Assembly (NCBI GenBank): GCA_944472155.2
Contig: OX235277.1
Location: 37,086,804 to 37,150,803 of the forward strand
Direction: 5' to 3'
Source of the DNA: Trichobilharzia szidati
Taxonomy: Eukaryota; Platyhelminthes; Trematoda; Strigeidida; Schistosomatidae
DNA: 64,000 nucleotides
This document shows positions 21,945 through 32,000 of the stretch, in pieces (within the stretch, counting starts at the first letter, position 1; every line of letters starts with the position of its first letter). The notes under the pieces are model-generated. The model saw nothing but the letters and a program-made list of their open reading frames with translations, ran no database searches and had not been told where the DNA came from. A program made the position numbers and the translations under genes.

Positions 21945-22016
21945 TTCTCATGGTAAGCAATCTAATTGGTTTCACCATGGATTGATGTCACTTACAGTAC
22001 GTTTGAAAACCGGGGA

Positions 22017-22062
22017 GTACTGGACAGCTATTTCATCCTAGTTTGGGAATCATCGACAGTAC
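22017..22062 (-). ncRNA. hammerhead ribozyme-like motif (S2)
   Basis: Perfect stem I GTACTG/CAGTAC on the minus strand, GGATGAAA with the CAAACTA loop, palindromic stem III AGCT and a GTC cleavage triplet. The 5' core reads TCGATGA instead of CTGANGA, the variant shared with the plus-strand copies at 22,246 and 53,796. Confidence 0.5.
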
Positions 22063-22245
22063 GCACTCTTTGCCAGGATTCGAATGCAGGGTGATTGGTT
22101 GGTGCCAGTCACGCTAAATAACGAAATGGTAGACGTTCGAATTCATGGGCTAACCACTGAATCGGGTCGGGTTCCAAAGGCTGAACTGTATACGAGCTTG
22201 CCTTGTAAGCATAAGGTCCTGAGTTTGAACCCTGGCAGTGAGTGT

Positions 22246-22298
22246 GTACTGTCGATGATGATTCACAAAGTAGAACAAAACAGATGGCTGTCCAGTAC
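22246..22298 (+). ncRNA. hammerhead ribozyme-like motif (S2)
   Basis: GTACTG...CAGTAC stem I flanks TCGATGA, a disrupted stem II, CAAAACAG and GGCTGTC. A short insertion and a lost G12 in GAAA make activity improbable. Confidence 0.4.
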
Positions 22299-22359
22299 TC
22301 CCTGATGGCTAGTTTTCAATAGTTCTCTAACTGTGATACAATCAATCTGTGGTCAAAAT

Positions 22360-22838
22360 CGAAATAAACAAATCTAATATTTACATATCAACTCTTGAAA
22401 AATCTGTTAAGTAACACAACGGAAGTATGCAAAAAGTTAATCACACTAAGTATAGACTTTTATAAGATAAAAGTGAAAATTGACGAAAGGAAAGAAACTC
22501 GTTTCGATGACTTCCCCATCTAACACTACAGTTCTACAATAGAGACATACAGAAAATATGTAGGGAGTAACTGTTATTGACAAAATGAATAAGTTTTTTG
22601 GACACTGGACAGACAACTTGCTAACATCAAAAGCTCAAGTGTAAATGATATTTCGCATAAAAATATGCAGTAATAAGTTAAATATCAAAAAATAAGGGGA
22701 AGCAATTAATGCATTAATTAGAACTGGCTAGAAAAACAATAATAGTAATAATTATACCTTGTAAAAGGCTCAAGATGGAGGAGAAATTGTCAGAAAACAA
22801 AGAAGTATGTCTCCTCTATTTCAAAGTGTTGCCTATAA
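22360..22838. other. no recognisable feature
   Basis: AT-rich stretch between the palindromic SINE and arm B'. No motif seen. Confidence 0.5.
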
Positions 22839-23027
22839 TATCCGAGATTTCGCTGCAACAAAGGTGTCTAGACATAATTTTATGGTGCTCACAAGTAGTC
22901 AGCGATAGGAACTATGAGTAGCATAAGCCTGGAATGATGTAAGTCATTCTGTTACTAAGTGTTCACAGGGATCAACTATTTTTTGTTAGACAATTAATTA
23001 TTCAGGTTTCTTCGTGGAAAGAATTAT

Positions 23028-23290
23028 TTGCTCCATTGTAACTTTCATGTTTATTGGATGCTTAGATTGGAAATGATATGTAAGTGTTTATTCCGTTGCG
23101 TCGGTTCCCTTTATAAGCCAGATCCAGGAGTGGAATCGGAAATTGAAAATTGCCTGCTGGGTATCCGACTATGGGATGGGAGTGGCGGGTTGTGTGAGGA
23201 GGAATTGAAAGCTTGTGAGCAATGATTGAGCCAGACAGAAGAGGTGGCATCAAATAGAATCGAATGGAGATGGACTGCTGAAACTCTATG
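23028..23290 (+). mobile_element. RTE-clade LINE 3' end
   Basis: Plus-strand RTE tail; ends with 'atgctccactcagaacttagg' before an AT-rich junction. Mirror of 17,595-17,870. Non-coding. Confidence 0.7.
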
Positions 23291-23409
23291 CTCCACTCAG
23301 AACTTAGGGAATGAATTACAATAATGATGATAAAATGACAATAGTAGTAGCTGAAATGCAGATATACTGATATTTCAAAATGCTTTTGTTATTATTATTA
23401 TTTTTCAAA

Positions 23410-24060
23410 CGAGTGTTTACTGAACAGATAATATTTACATTTTCGACAACCTGCTCTTCATCACGTTCTACAGTTATATATCCATCCGTAATAGTGAATG
23501 AATGAATTAGTGTTACTAACAACAATAATGTTGTTTAATAACATCGAATCGATAGTAATAATAATAATAATAATATCAATGGATTACAGTTCGACAGCAT
23601 CAACATAACAATACACAGTGATTATCAGAGAGGCAAATTGGGAAAAATACTGATAATACCAATTCATGAATTTACAGTGTCCACTGAAGGTTGGCCAGGG
23701 CAGTGGTATTGGCTTCCTGGACTTGCTTCTTCTGTACACACAGACCACTAGTCATTTTAGGTGAATCTCGTTAACCTTTTTTGTTTTAAGGATGCGGTAC
23801 CTGAATGGTTTTGTCAATTTACTTGGTACCCGATAGCTGACGACGGAGAAGGATTCTTCAATGCTGACTTGCTTTGTGACCGGTTCTGTCCAGGTGCTCG
23901 AATATCAAGCTATTGATGCTTCTCTCTACAACTTTATTCAGCCACACTGGCAGATGTTCCTGCGTCAGCAGGAAAAATCAAGTTCGTAGAACAACGGCCA
24001 ATATAACTCGGTCCACCAAAACCGCGGCTGAATCGATAGATACAGTTCGAAGTGGCTCGT
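23410..24060 (-). mobile_element. PLE (P2) nuclease end and terminal repeat
   Basis: Minus-strand codons at 23,690-24,060 include the GIY-YIG start (YIGRCSTNLIF) and a C-terminal 'VCVQKK' block. 23,410-23,480 is the terminal repeat: on the minus strand GAAC, GTGATGA, an arm of stem II, GAAA and later GTTC. The same layout is found at 56,850-56,905, where the core is CTGACGA. ATT repeats occur at 23,555-23,580. Confidence 0.65.
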
Positions 24061-24239
24061 TCATTTACTTCTTCTTTCAGTAGAGAAATCACCATAGGTT
24101 GTGTATTGTTGTGTTGATGCTACCGAAATGGAATCCACTGATACTATTATTATTATTAATATTGATTCGATGTTGTTTAAACAACAGTCATGTTGTTCAA
24201 AACAATAATTCATCCAATATTATGTATATACAAAGTTGA

Positions 24240-25066
24240 CCATGGGGAATAACAAAAGGATAGTTGCAGTGAGTAAAATGTTTTTTCGACGAAGTCATCA
24301 ACTATTTATTTATAATAAATGGGTGGTAAATTTCCAGAATAATTTCCTGTCAAGAGTTAGATCAATACAATTACAATTAAGAATTAAAATGGCATAATAG
24401 ACAGGTGGGGGGACGGATAAAACTCAAACAAAGGAGCACCATAATTATTGAGAAGATTGACAATGATTGTTCAATTAGGGGTTAGAAATGTAGAAATAAC
24501 ATAAGAGACAGGAAGTTTGGATAAAAACCTAATGGGTATTTAAGTGTGACGAATAATTGTTGATGCAGTTAGGGATTAAATATGTAGAAATAACAGAATG
24601 ACAAAATAAGCAGGAAGTTCGGATATCAAAATATGTTTTTGTAAATAAGGATTTAGACAACTTAAAAGTAACATGAATAAGGAGGAAGTTTGGATAAGAG
24701 AAGCAATAGGATCGTTAGTATTAAAAGAACTACCTGTTCATGATGGCCATGGCAGAGACAAGGTTAAGACATATTTCTTCTGGATACATAGTGTGTGTTT
24801 GAGCTTTTGGATAGCTAGTGCTTTGGCTATGCCCAGATGTCTTGATTTTACTCCCTTTGGTAGGTTTGATCGAATGTTGTATATGATTTTGAAGGACTTC
24901 TTGAGTGGTGGTGAATGTCCTGAATTGACCAGATGTTCTGTCATTGAACCACATACACCTTAACGTTTTCATTTTACTACTCAGGCTGGATAGTTTTCAC
25001 GAGCTCGTTTTCAAGTTGGCGCATGGTACGGTCGATGTACTCAGCTACATGTGGTCAATTGGAGCT
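24240..25066 (-). pseudogene. PLE (P3) C-terminal coding and 3' region
   Basis: 24,738-24,944 on the minus strand encodes EHLVNSGHSPPLKKSFKII, NLPKGVKSRHLGIAKALAI and LCIQKKYV, the end of the PLE nuclease domain. Upstream codons run to 25,066 with shifts. The 3' region to 24,240 matches 16,220-16,720. Related copies: 15,690-16,210, 27,825-28,327, 58,330-59,095. Confidence 0.75.
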
Positions 25067-25239
25067 GACTTTTCGTCATGACTCCACACATCAGTCACAG
25101 TGATCATCGGAAACCATCAAAGAGTACTGGATAATTTCTTCAATGAAAACCCACTTCACATTGGCACTGGTGAAGGCAGTGCCATATTATGAATTGACAA
25201 AGTTAGAATTCGTGGAAAATTCTCTTTGAGACGTGTAGA

Positions 25240-25995
25240 AAATCAAAACAAATGATTCAGCGAAGAGACTCTTTTCAACGAATTTATCATCAAGCTGTAC
25301 AATCGTATATATATGGTTTTTATGAAGTTATATCCGGTGAAGGAATTGAATCATAGGTGTGAATGCATAAAATAATAATAATATGAAATACAATTAAAAC
25401 TAAAATGTTGGTGATTATAATCGTAGTTAAATGTCAAGTGGCAAAGTAAATTACTGTCATATATAGAATAATTCATAGGATGGATAGAACTTGAAAAAGG
25501 GTGTGCAGTTATAAAATTAGTAGACAAATCGAATAAAATAAAAACGTTACGTAGTATTGTGTGAAATTTAATGGCATAGAATTTAATGTTGCATAAAGGA
25601 ATTGATTTAGAATGACAAGTGGAACAAGTGAAATAATACCGGGGACAGTTCAAAGTGAGAGTAGTAATAGTAACAATTGACGTGATAAGGAAGAGTATAC
25701 AAATTGAATAGACAAAAATGAAAACATGAAAAATTGGTAGAGCTAAAATATGATTGGAGATTACCATACTTTGGCATAGAGGGATTGAGACCATGAAAGT
25801 TGGAGGGGTTGAACGAACTTCTTCTGTACACAGAGATCTGGCTTTTCTGTTTCGATAGCCAAAGCTTCAGCAATACAGATGAGCCGGGTACGTAAGGATT
25901 TGGGTAAATTACTCTTTACCTTGTAGATGACTTTGAAGGCGTAGGCTATAGAGATAGGGTGATCATTATCGACCATCTTGGTGCACACACAGTGC
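25240..25995 (-). mobile_element. PLE (P1) 3' end
   Basis: Minus-strand codons 25,790-25,985: DNDHPISI, FKVIYKVKSNLPKSLRTRLICIAEALAIETEKPDLCVQKKF (shown here only as landmarks within 20-residue pieces: KSNLPKSLRTRLICIAEALA). Same family and nearly the same wording as 60,720-60,905. A 3' non-coding region leads to a terminal repeat with a hammerhead-like motif at 25,258-25,297. 5'-truncated. Absent from arm A apart from its last bases. Confidence 0.8.
25258..25297 (-). ncRNA. hammerhead-like motif in P1 terminal repeat
   Basis: Minus strand: CAGC, TTGATGA, a minimal stem II, GAAA, a stem III hairpin AAGAG/CTCTT, TTC, then GCTG. Stem I pairs CAGC with GCTG. All copies of P1 in this window carry T for the first core base. 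Confidence 0.55.
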
Positions 25996-26039
25996 AAGTT
26001 TCTGACCCGTATAGAAGAACTGACTGACTGAATGACTTC

Positions 26040-26731
26040 ACATTTTGGTTGGACAGAATCGGAATCGTGTTCTTTATGCTGGCTGGCTGAGTGAGTGAGT
26101 GAGTGAGGCAGAGGATTTCATAACTAGTTTCAAGTTGACGAAGACCTGTTTGCCTTTCCGAATCTGACTGACTGGATTTGACACCTCCATTTGTGTTGTC
26201 CGACTGCCTGTGGTTGAAACCGTGGGTCCTGGACAAGTGGAAGTAGGAAGTAACCTGTGTCAAATCTGTCCCGTTATTTTGTTATTGGTGGTGTTTGTTG
26301 TTTGTGCTGTCGGCTGGTTGGTTGTCTTCATCACCTCCATCTTCTCTATGTTCACCTAGAGTCCTGCCTTCACTGCTCGCTTCTTCAGCCAGTTGGTTGA
26401 TGTTCACCTGTATGATTCCCAGTTTGTGTACCTGTGACATTAAACATAAATCATCCACACGAGAAATCCAGATCTTTTAGAGTCTTATTATCGGTCAATT
26501 CAACGTATTCTCATCTCTTCGCTCCCTGTGCACAGTTTGACGCATAATCATTGGTTCTAATCGGCAGCCAGCATGTCTTACTCCTGTATTCACTTCGAAC
26601 GCCTCTCTGAGTTTCCTGTTGTGGATCACCTGACACATGGCACTGTCATATAGCCATCTATTGAATGAGATTGATTCATGTAATTTACGAATTATTTTGC
26701 AAAGTACGTAGCCAATTATTATTTTTCGCAA
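26040..26731 (-). pseudogene. RTE reverse transcriptase fragment
   Basis: 26,495-26,731 on the minus strand encodes LYDSAMCQVIHNRKLREAF and G-RHAGC, matching the 38.35-38.45 kb part of the RTE element. The frame-broken continuation to 26,040 covers the segment after the catalytic motif. 26,070-26,430 is also repeated directly at 2,590-2,960. Confidence 0.7.
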
Positions 26732-26829
26732 TTCATATAATTATTATTGAAAACATCATGTTTATGCGATTGTACAGACTGAAAAGAGATTGAGATGAAC
26801 ATCCAACAAATGAGTTGATGGAATAAAAA

Positions 26830-26960
26830 TTGAGTACGAATTAACATCAGTTAGATAACCATTGAAAACCACCAGGAAGTATTGGGTATCTGTTTCAACA
26901 TTAAAAACCCACTGGTTTTCAAACTCAGAACCTTCTGTTTAAAAGACAATTTCATAGACT
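26830..26960 (-). repeat. degenerate S2 SINE remnant
   Basis: Wording 'agataaccattgaaaacc' and 'gaagtattgggtatctgtttc' recalls the S2 tail and ribozyme end on the minus strand, followed by a weak tRNA-like part 'aactcagaaccttctg'. Arm A has the same decayed relic at 6,540-6,670. Confidence 0.4.
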
Positions 26961-26977
26961 AATCCATGTTTAAACCT

Positions 26978-27605
26978 ACCTGGGAAGCATCGTTTCAAAT
27001 ACAGGCGGACGGAACTGATGAGGATATCAAAGCAAGAAACGAGAAAGCAAGGCAAGCTTTCATTACTCTCAAGTCTGTGTGGAGGTCGACATCACTCAGC
27101 ATCAAAAATAAGATCCGGATTTTCAACTCCAATATGAAGTCAGTGCTACTCATTATACAGATCAGAGACTTGACGTGTCATAAAGAGCATCTCAAACAAA
27201 CTACAGACCTTCATTAACAGTTGTCTTCGCTCAATACTACTCAAGATCAGATGGCAGGCCAGAAATGATCAGCAACAGGGATCTCTGGGAGCAAACCAAC
27301 CAACCCAGCAGGAACCGATTGCGCAACAAATATGCAGGAAGAAATGGAGGTGGATTGGCCATACTCTGAGGAAACCATCAAGTGACATCACTAGACAAGC
27401 CATTGCTCGAGTGGAACCCAAAAGGGAAGCGGCGAGTTCGTCGTCAGTGTGAGGGTGACTTGGAGGAGGTCATGTGAAAAGGAGATGAGAGCGTGTGGGC
27501 AGACTTGGAGGCAGGTGAAGACTCTAGCAGAGAACCGAACGCAATGGAGACGCGCGGCTAAAGCCGTATGTTCCTCTAGGAATAAAAGAAAATAATAATA
27601 ACAAA
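26978..27605 (+). mobile_element. RTE-clade LINE 3' fragment with target duplication
   Basis: A 628-bp RTE 3' end starts at 'acctgggaagcatcg' and ends in AATAAT-type repeats. It is flanked by exact copies of TAATCCATGTTTAAACCT at 26,960-26,977 and 27,606-27,623. Arm A shows the empty site at 6,506-6,523. The coding part (26,966-27,217 in one frame) carries DEDIKARNEKARQAFITLKS and SIKNKIRIFNSN from the LINE C-terminus. Strong evidence of target-primed insertion after the inverted duplication. Confidence 0.95.
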
Positions 27606-27824
27606 TAATCCATGTTTAAACCTGAAACAAAATGAAATCTACACAAACAAGCTGAAGAAAATTAATCTGTAGCTCGCTGGTGACTGGCGGTAGGACGAAG
27701 CTGCTTGAAGCTCCAGTGAGAATTTGGAACCAATGGGGTCCACTCAGTCGAGGATGAGACCTAAAACTCGCCGATGACACTGGCTGACAGCAGTCGCTTT
27801 AACATCATTAACTGGTTCTTCCGT

Positions 27825-28327
27825 ATATAAACAATATCTCTGGAATAACAGCTGGAATAACAAGACCGTTTGAAATTGATGTAGCAAACAAGCCAGCCAG
27901 CACAATCACTTCATTCGATATTGTGCAAACTGGAATTCGAAACAGGAAGAGAAGAGAAAACTAATAGCATTTACAAAATAAACCGTAAGAACTGCAATAA
28001 ACATTACATCCGTCAAAGTGAGCATCTCCTTCGAATTCGAATCCAAGAGCGAAAATTGGCTGTCATGACGAAGAACTGCGTATCCTCCAAGGAACCCTGA
28101 TAGAAAACGGTTTACTGCCTTGCCAAATAGACAATAATCTAAAATCAAAGAAGACTTCCTAACAAGTCCAATCCATCCCGAAGAACATGTTTCTGCTTAA
28201 TCTAGAATTCGAAGGCAACATTGAAACAGAAATCCTTCGTGAACACCTCTGCAAGTCTCTAATGAAAACGTACTTAGCCGCAAGCCTACGATTGACTTTT
28301 TCCTGTAGAAACTGTCCAGCCAGAACT
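27825..28327 (+). mobile_element. PLE (P3) fragment, inserted in arm A'
   Basis: Directly repeats 15,315-15,830, including codons LLNLEFEGNIETEIL and KTYLAASLRLTFSCR at 28,190-28,310. It interrupts arm A sequence around the words 'gagttct' and 'aacc' near 6,305. No terminal repeat or tail is visible, so it may have moved as a piece of DNA or by a truncated retrotransposition. Confidence 0.65.
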
Positions 28328-28329
28328 CA

Positions 28330-28515
28330 TGCACCATTGAGTCAGATCCCAGTGGCTGAGTGGTCTACGAGTTCGCCTTGTAGTCGGAAGGTCCTTGGTT
28401 CGAACTCTGGCGGAAAAGGTGAGTCGTACTGGAGAAGAGTCTGAAGCCAGTACTCCCCACAGATTTTCAACAGGCCTAATTTCAACAGTAGTGTTCCAGG
28501 AGTGCAAACGTATGA
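28330..28515 (+). repeat. S2 hammerhead SINE with good tRNA-like head
   Basis: Box A TGGCTGAGTGG (28,352-28,362) and box B GGTTCGAACTC (28,397-28,407) are well kept. The ribozyme block is shortened to 'cgtactggagaagagtctg' directly followed by 'ccagtactcccc', so the stem II and GAAAC parts are deleted while stem I still pairs. Confidence 0.65.
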
Positions 28516-28859
28516 GTGACCTTCAGCTGACCAGTCATAAAAATGAGGAATGTTTGCTCAAAAAATGATGTATATTGACAAGAAACTGCTTGAAAACGCA
28601 TTAAGCAGGTTATCTTTCTCTGACATGACTTAAAAATACGTCCTGGTTATAACGAGGAGTATCAGTTGCTAAGTTAGACTAGTTTCTGTACATGTATTCC
28701 CCGAGATGACTACAGATAGACTGTTTTTGTGAATCGTTTATCTCTCTCATGCTGCTTGCAGTCTTCCAAGAAAGCTCACGGTTGAATTATTTTGGTTTCC
28801 ATCAAGAGGATAGACGACTACTTACCAGGAAAGCGTGGATAATAAAACAAATTAAAATA
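28516..28859. other. duplicated non-coding DNA
   Basis: Mirror of 5,760-6,110 in arm A. No gene or known repeat recognised inside it. Confidence 0.5.
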
Positions 28860-29058
28860 AATGACATCAACTAAAAATCTATCCGTAATCGTAACCATAA
28901 GCTTAATCCTGACCCTAATACTAAACTTAATATTAATCCTAACCCTAATCATAACCCTTATTCAAACCGTAATTCTAACCTTAATGCTAATTATAACCCT
29001 GATCCTAACCCTAACCCCAATACTTACCTTAACCCTGATCCTAACGCTAACGAGCTAA
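28860..29058 (-). repeat. interstitial telomere-like repeats (arm A')
   Basis: CCCTAA-type units with variants (cctaac, cttaat, ataaccctaa) over 200 bp, uninterrupted, mirroring 5,340-5,755. The long open frame across it is a by-product of the six-base period and is not a gene. Confidence 0.85.
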
Positions 29059-30119
29059 TAACTCACTGTCCAAACAGTACTTAAAAACGTGATCTGGGTG
29101 AAATTTTCTCCTAAGTTAGTGAATAGCGTTGATATTTCAGCTGTGATAGTGACAGATGCCGTTGGCCAACGACTAGCATGCGCTTAAGGTCATTGAAGCG
29201 TTCACACTCCTGGGACGCTATTGTTGAACTTTGCCTTCAACAGTTCTCCGACTGATATCCAACCGTGATCAGACTCGAAACGAAATCAAATCCCCACTAA
29301 TAAACTTTATCAAGATACGAGTGTGGATGGACAGATTTATCTGGGCAATCAAATGAAAGCACTACTACTATTAACTCAAATACGAGATGGTGACACACCA
29401 ATACAGAGACACAAACACGCCACACGTTGGTACTGCAAACATTGATGTAAAAAACAGTTTGCAAATATGTATCAAACATCTTGTAAGTTTTCCTGTTTTG
29501 TTACTTTTGAAAAACAAACTTTTTCACACAAATAAAAAACACACACGCAGAAGTAGACAGACAAAGGGAGAGGGAGATAAATATATGGAAGATGGGAAGG
29601 AAGGATGGGGGAAAGAAAACGTTCTGAGTCATTTCAACTTTTAGAACTGAATAAATATACATTGGAAACTATAATTTCTAATACATTCAAAACACAATTT
29701 TGGGAAGAATTCACATGTTAATTTATTTTACATAATGTCAGGAATAAACACAGTGACTGACAGTAATGATATGAGTTACAGTAATAATAGTGTTGATGAT
29801 GATGATGGTTTTAGAAGGTAAGTCATTGAGGTCATTTTAGTTTTTGAACTTTGAATGTTATTTGAAAACCTTCATTTTGAAGAGCTGAGTTATTTTTGAC
29901 AGATACCGACTTGAACTCAATGATCTGATCTCAATTTCAACTAGCCCCACGTTTGTGCGCAAGCGTCTGTCTCCCCTTTTCATATGATCTCATCTACATT
30001 ACACTCGAACTCACGGTCGACGCGTTGACGCCCCATCTGTGTTCTACTCGAGGACTTGCACTGAGTCCGATTTCACTTGGTGAAGTCAATAGGTGAGATC
30101 AGTTGGGGAACCGATGGAA
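29059..30119. other. duplicated non-coding DNA
   Basis: Mirror of 4,330-5,340. A (GAT)n run lies near 29,796-29,806. No gene seen. Confidence 0.5.
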
Positions 30120-30400
30120 TATTAGGGAATACTGAATAACCATTTCATCCCAGTTTGGGACTGTTCGCGAATTGAAAGAAGCTAAAATCCTTGGGCTTTT
30201 GGATCGGCTTCCAGTCGCTGAATGGTTTATGAACTCAACTTATGGCAAGGAGGTCCTGGGCTCGAACACCGATGGATGGTCAATTTGTCATAGTCCCAAA
30301 CATGGATGGAAGAGCTATCCAATGCTGTTTGGTTTTCCAATGGTTTTTCAACTGGTGACAGTTCTTGATCAAACTTGGAACCAGTGATATGTCTGGAAAC
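30120..30400. repeat. S2 SINE, palindromic inverted pair (arm A')
   Basis: Minus-strand block 'atttcatcccagtttgggac' (30,149-30,168) and plus-strand block 'agtcccaaacatggatgg' (30,291-30,308) flank a tRNA-like centre with box A-like 'tcgctgaatgg' (30,214-30,224) and box B 'ggctcgaacac'. Mirror of 4,020-4,330. Core bases are eroded on both sides. Confidence 0.6.
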
Positions 30401-30644
30401 CAACAGTTGATGATTTATTTCTCTGCAGTGTATATTCTCAACCTATCGCTGTTTCCTTCCGCACTATTGTTTACTGGTTCTCTGATTGTCACAGTTCCTT
30501 GTTGCTTGTGTGTACTTTCTGGTCAGCTGGAGATGTGATCTTCAGTGTTGAGTCAGTGAAAGCGGTGGGTGTTGATGAAAGTCTTCAATAGGATGTTGGA
30601 AATGGTTTTAAAGGTGTAAATACCAACTCTCTAGACCATGTCTT

Positions 30645-30880
30645 TTTTATTCCTTTACGTTTCCAATCGGAAATGCAGCTTCAAGATAGAGAGTGCTTTG
30701 AAGTTTCGGTTACAGTGGTGTTAACTTTTACGCGATGGGGTTTCTAGCCTCATGCCTAACCTTCTTTCTTTACCAGTTTTAATACTGACTTAGCGAGGTT
30801 TAGGAGTGCGGTGTCTGGGGATCAAACCCCAAACCACATCAGGTGTGGTTGGCGAGCGTTCTATCTAGACCATGTGTAGA
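30645..30880 (-). repeat. S1b tRNA-derived SINE
   Basis: Minus strand: head with box B GGTTTGATCCC (30,817-30,827), body 'ggcatgaggctagaaacccc' and tail. Mirror of 3,525-3,755. Box A is weak. Confidence 0.65.
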
Positions 30881-31059
30881 AGCACTTATCTGATATTATG
30901 TTAGTGTTAGACAGAATTTGGCTCTTGTTCCCTTGTGGTGCATATTAACGAATGGTTAGGTGTGACTGACTGATATAAGAATAGAACTCGTCAACTTTGG
31001 TAGAGTATAGTTCTATTATTGAGTAAATTTGTTTGATAAGAGCAAACAGTGATACAGTA

Positions 31060-31336
31060 TTACTTACTGAGAGCAACGTTTCCAGTACAGTTTACTGACC
31101 ATAATCATATCAAGTCGCTCACATAACTTTCAAACTTCGTTTATATAATTCGATTATTTCTTATCCTTTGGTTTGATTGGTAGTAGTACTTTCCATGTCT
31201 TTGGTAGTTATGATGAATCATTCCTATTGCACGTAGTGAGTATAGATTCGATGAACAAAGATTGAATAATCACCCTTATTCTTGATCGACAAACTCATTC
31301 AGGGATTAGTTATGTAGACTTATGGATGATAGTGAT
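31060..31336 (-). mobile_element. PLE (P5) 3' end (arm A')
   Basis: Reverse counterpart of 3,060-3,400: P5 terminal repeat wording at 31,090-31,110 and C-terminal codons at 31,180-31,270. Cut at 31,336 by the next PLE. Confidence 0.6.
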
Positions 31337-32000
31337 ACAAAGAAGACGAAAAAGTATTGGCTTTGGTAGGTTATTCCTAACTCTGTGGATTACTTTGAAG
31401 GAGGTGTTTGTTGAGATGGAATGATCAGTGTTAACCGGGTGTTCAGCTATCGCACTCCTTATTGCATCACCTGTTTGTGTCACTGAAGCTCTGGCAATTA
31501 ACATTAGAAAAACCAGAGCTGTGCATACAAAAGAGAATTACTCAACCACTTCTACTGTCATGGTAACAACTTTGTTGATTTTGATGGCCTAATATTGTTT
31601 ATTTGCCTGTTCTTTAATTGCTTATAATTCTTGTATTCATTTAGAAATCTCACGTACTTTGTTCCTATGTGTATCCTGAGTAAAACTCACTCATCAAACT
31701 ATTCATATTATTACATAACTTCTTTTTAACAACTGTTTGTGACAACTCATCACCTTTGTTACTACCCTAATTTCATTAACATCTAATTTTCTTGACTGAT
31801 TTTCTATTACGTAACTCCAATTACCAATCTTCACCTGTTTAGTTAAAATAACTATAACCAATTGTAATTTCACTTGACAAACTTAATGTACACTTACATA
31901 CCAAACAACACATATATATTTGAGATAGTACAGCTAAGAAAAGGAATTCGTTGAAAAATAGACTTTTCGCTGAACTGAGTGTTTTGTTTTCATAAATACG
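31336..32000 (+). mobile_element. PLE 3' end with inverted 5' segment (twin priming)
   Basis: 31,336-31,460 encodes PLE nuclease codons on the minus strand (AIRSAIAEHPVNTDHSI, FKVIHRVRNNLPK, FRLLCI). From about 31,470 the plus strand continues with EALAIN and KPELCIQKR, then the 3' non-coding part to a terminal repeat at 31,940-32,000 containing 'gttgaaaaatagacttttcgctgaac' landmarks (GAAA, TTC, GCTGAA). The inverted piece ends with the residues that directly precede those starting the plus piece, so nothing is lost at the switch. Confidence 0.8.

Larger units (their letters stand above)
19870..21950 (-). mobile_element. Penelope-like element (P6) with inserted SINE
   Basis: Minus-strand PLE truncated at its 5' end near 21,950, with coding region 20,521-21,944, a 3' non-coding part and a terminal repeat at 19,870-19,950 that contains a hammerhead. 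An S1a SINE interrupts it at 20,645-20,834. The right side abuts a palindromic S2 SINE. Confidence 0.8.
21974..22357. repeat. S2 SINE, palindromic inverted pair
   Basis: Minus-strand ribozyme block 22,017-22,062 and box B 'ggattcgaatgc', a central 140-bp region, then plus-strand box B 'gagtttgaaccctgg' (22,221-22,235) and ribozyme block 22,246-22,298. The outer flanks are also inverted copies ('ccatggattgatgtcac' against 'gatacaatcaatctgtgg'). Each half looks like one S2 SINE facing outward. Confidence 0.75.
22840..25066 (-). repeat. second inverted duplication, arm B'
   Basis: Reverse counterpart of 15,690-18,180. Contains, left to right, the 22,840-23,020 flank, an RTE tail (23,028-23,290, plus), the P2 terminal repeat (23,410-23,480), P2 nuclease codons (23,690-24,060, minus) and P3 3' region and codons (24,240-25,066, minus). 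It directly abuts arm A'. Confidence 0.8.
25068..31336 (-). repeat. large inverted duplication, arm A'
   Basis: Reverse counterpart of 3,060-7,250, longer because it holds extra DNA: a PLE plus the remainder of an RTE fragment at about 25,250-26,415, an RTE 3' fragment with an 18-bp target duplication (26,978-27,605), and a P3 piece (27,825-28,327). It lacks the S1a SINE found in arm A. Its right edge at 31,336 is the start of a rearranged PLE. Confidence 0.85.

Noticed and set aside
25351..25794. Minus-strand 147-codon open frame with many Phe, Tyr, Ile and Cys residues.
   Set aside because: It lies in the 3' non-coding region of a P1 PLE; the equivalent region at 60,982-61,460 has differently placed frames, so it is AT-rich non-coding DNA.
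28861..29058. Open frame of 65 codons rich in Leu, Ile and Thr, looking like a membrane peptide.
   Set aside because: It is the six-base telomere-like repeat read as codons; a similar frame appears in the mirror block at 5,531-5,755.
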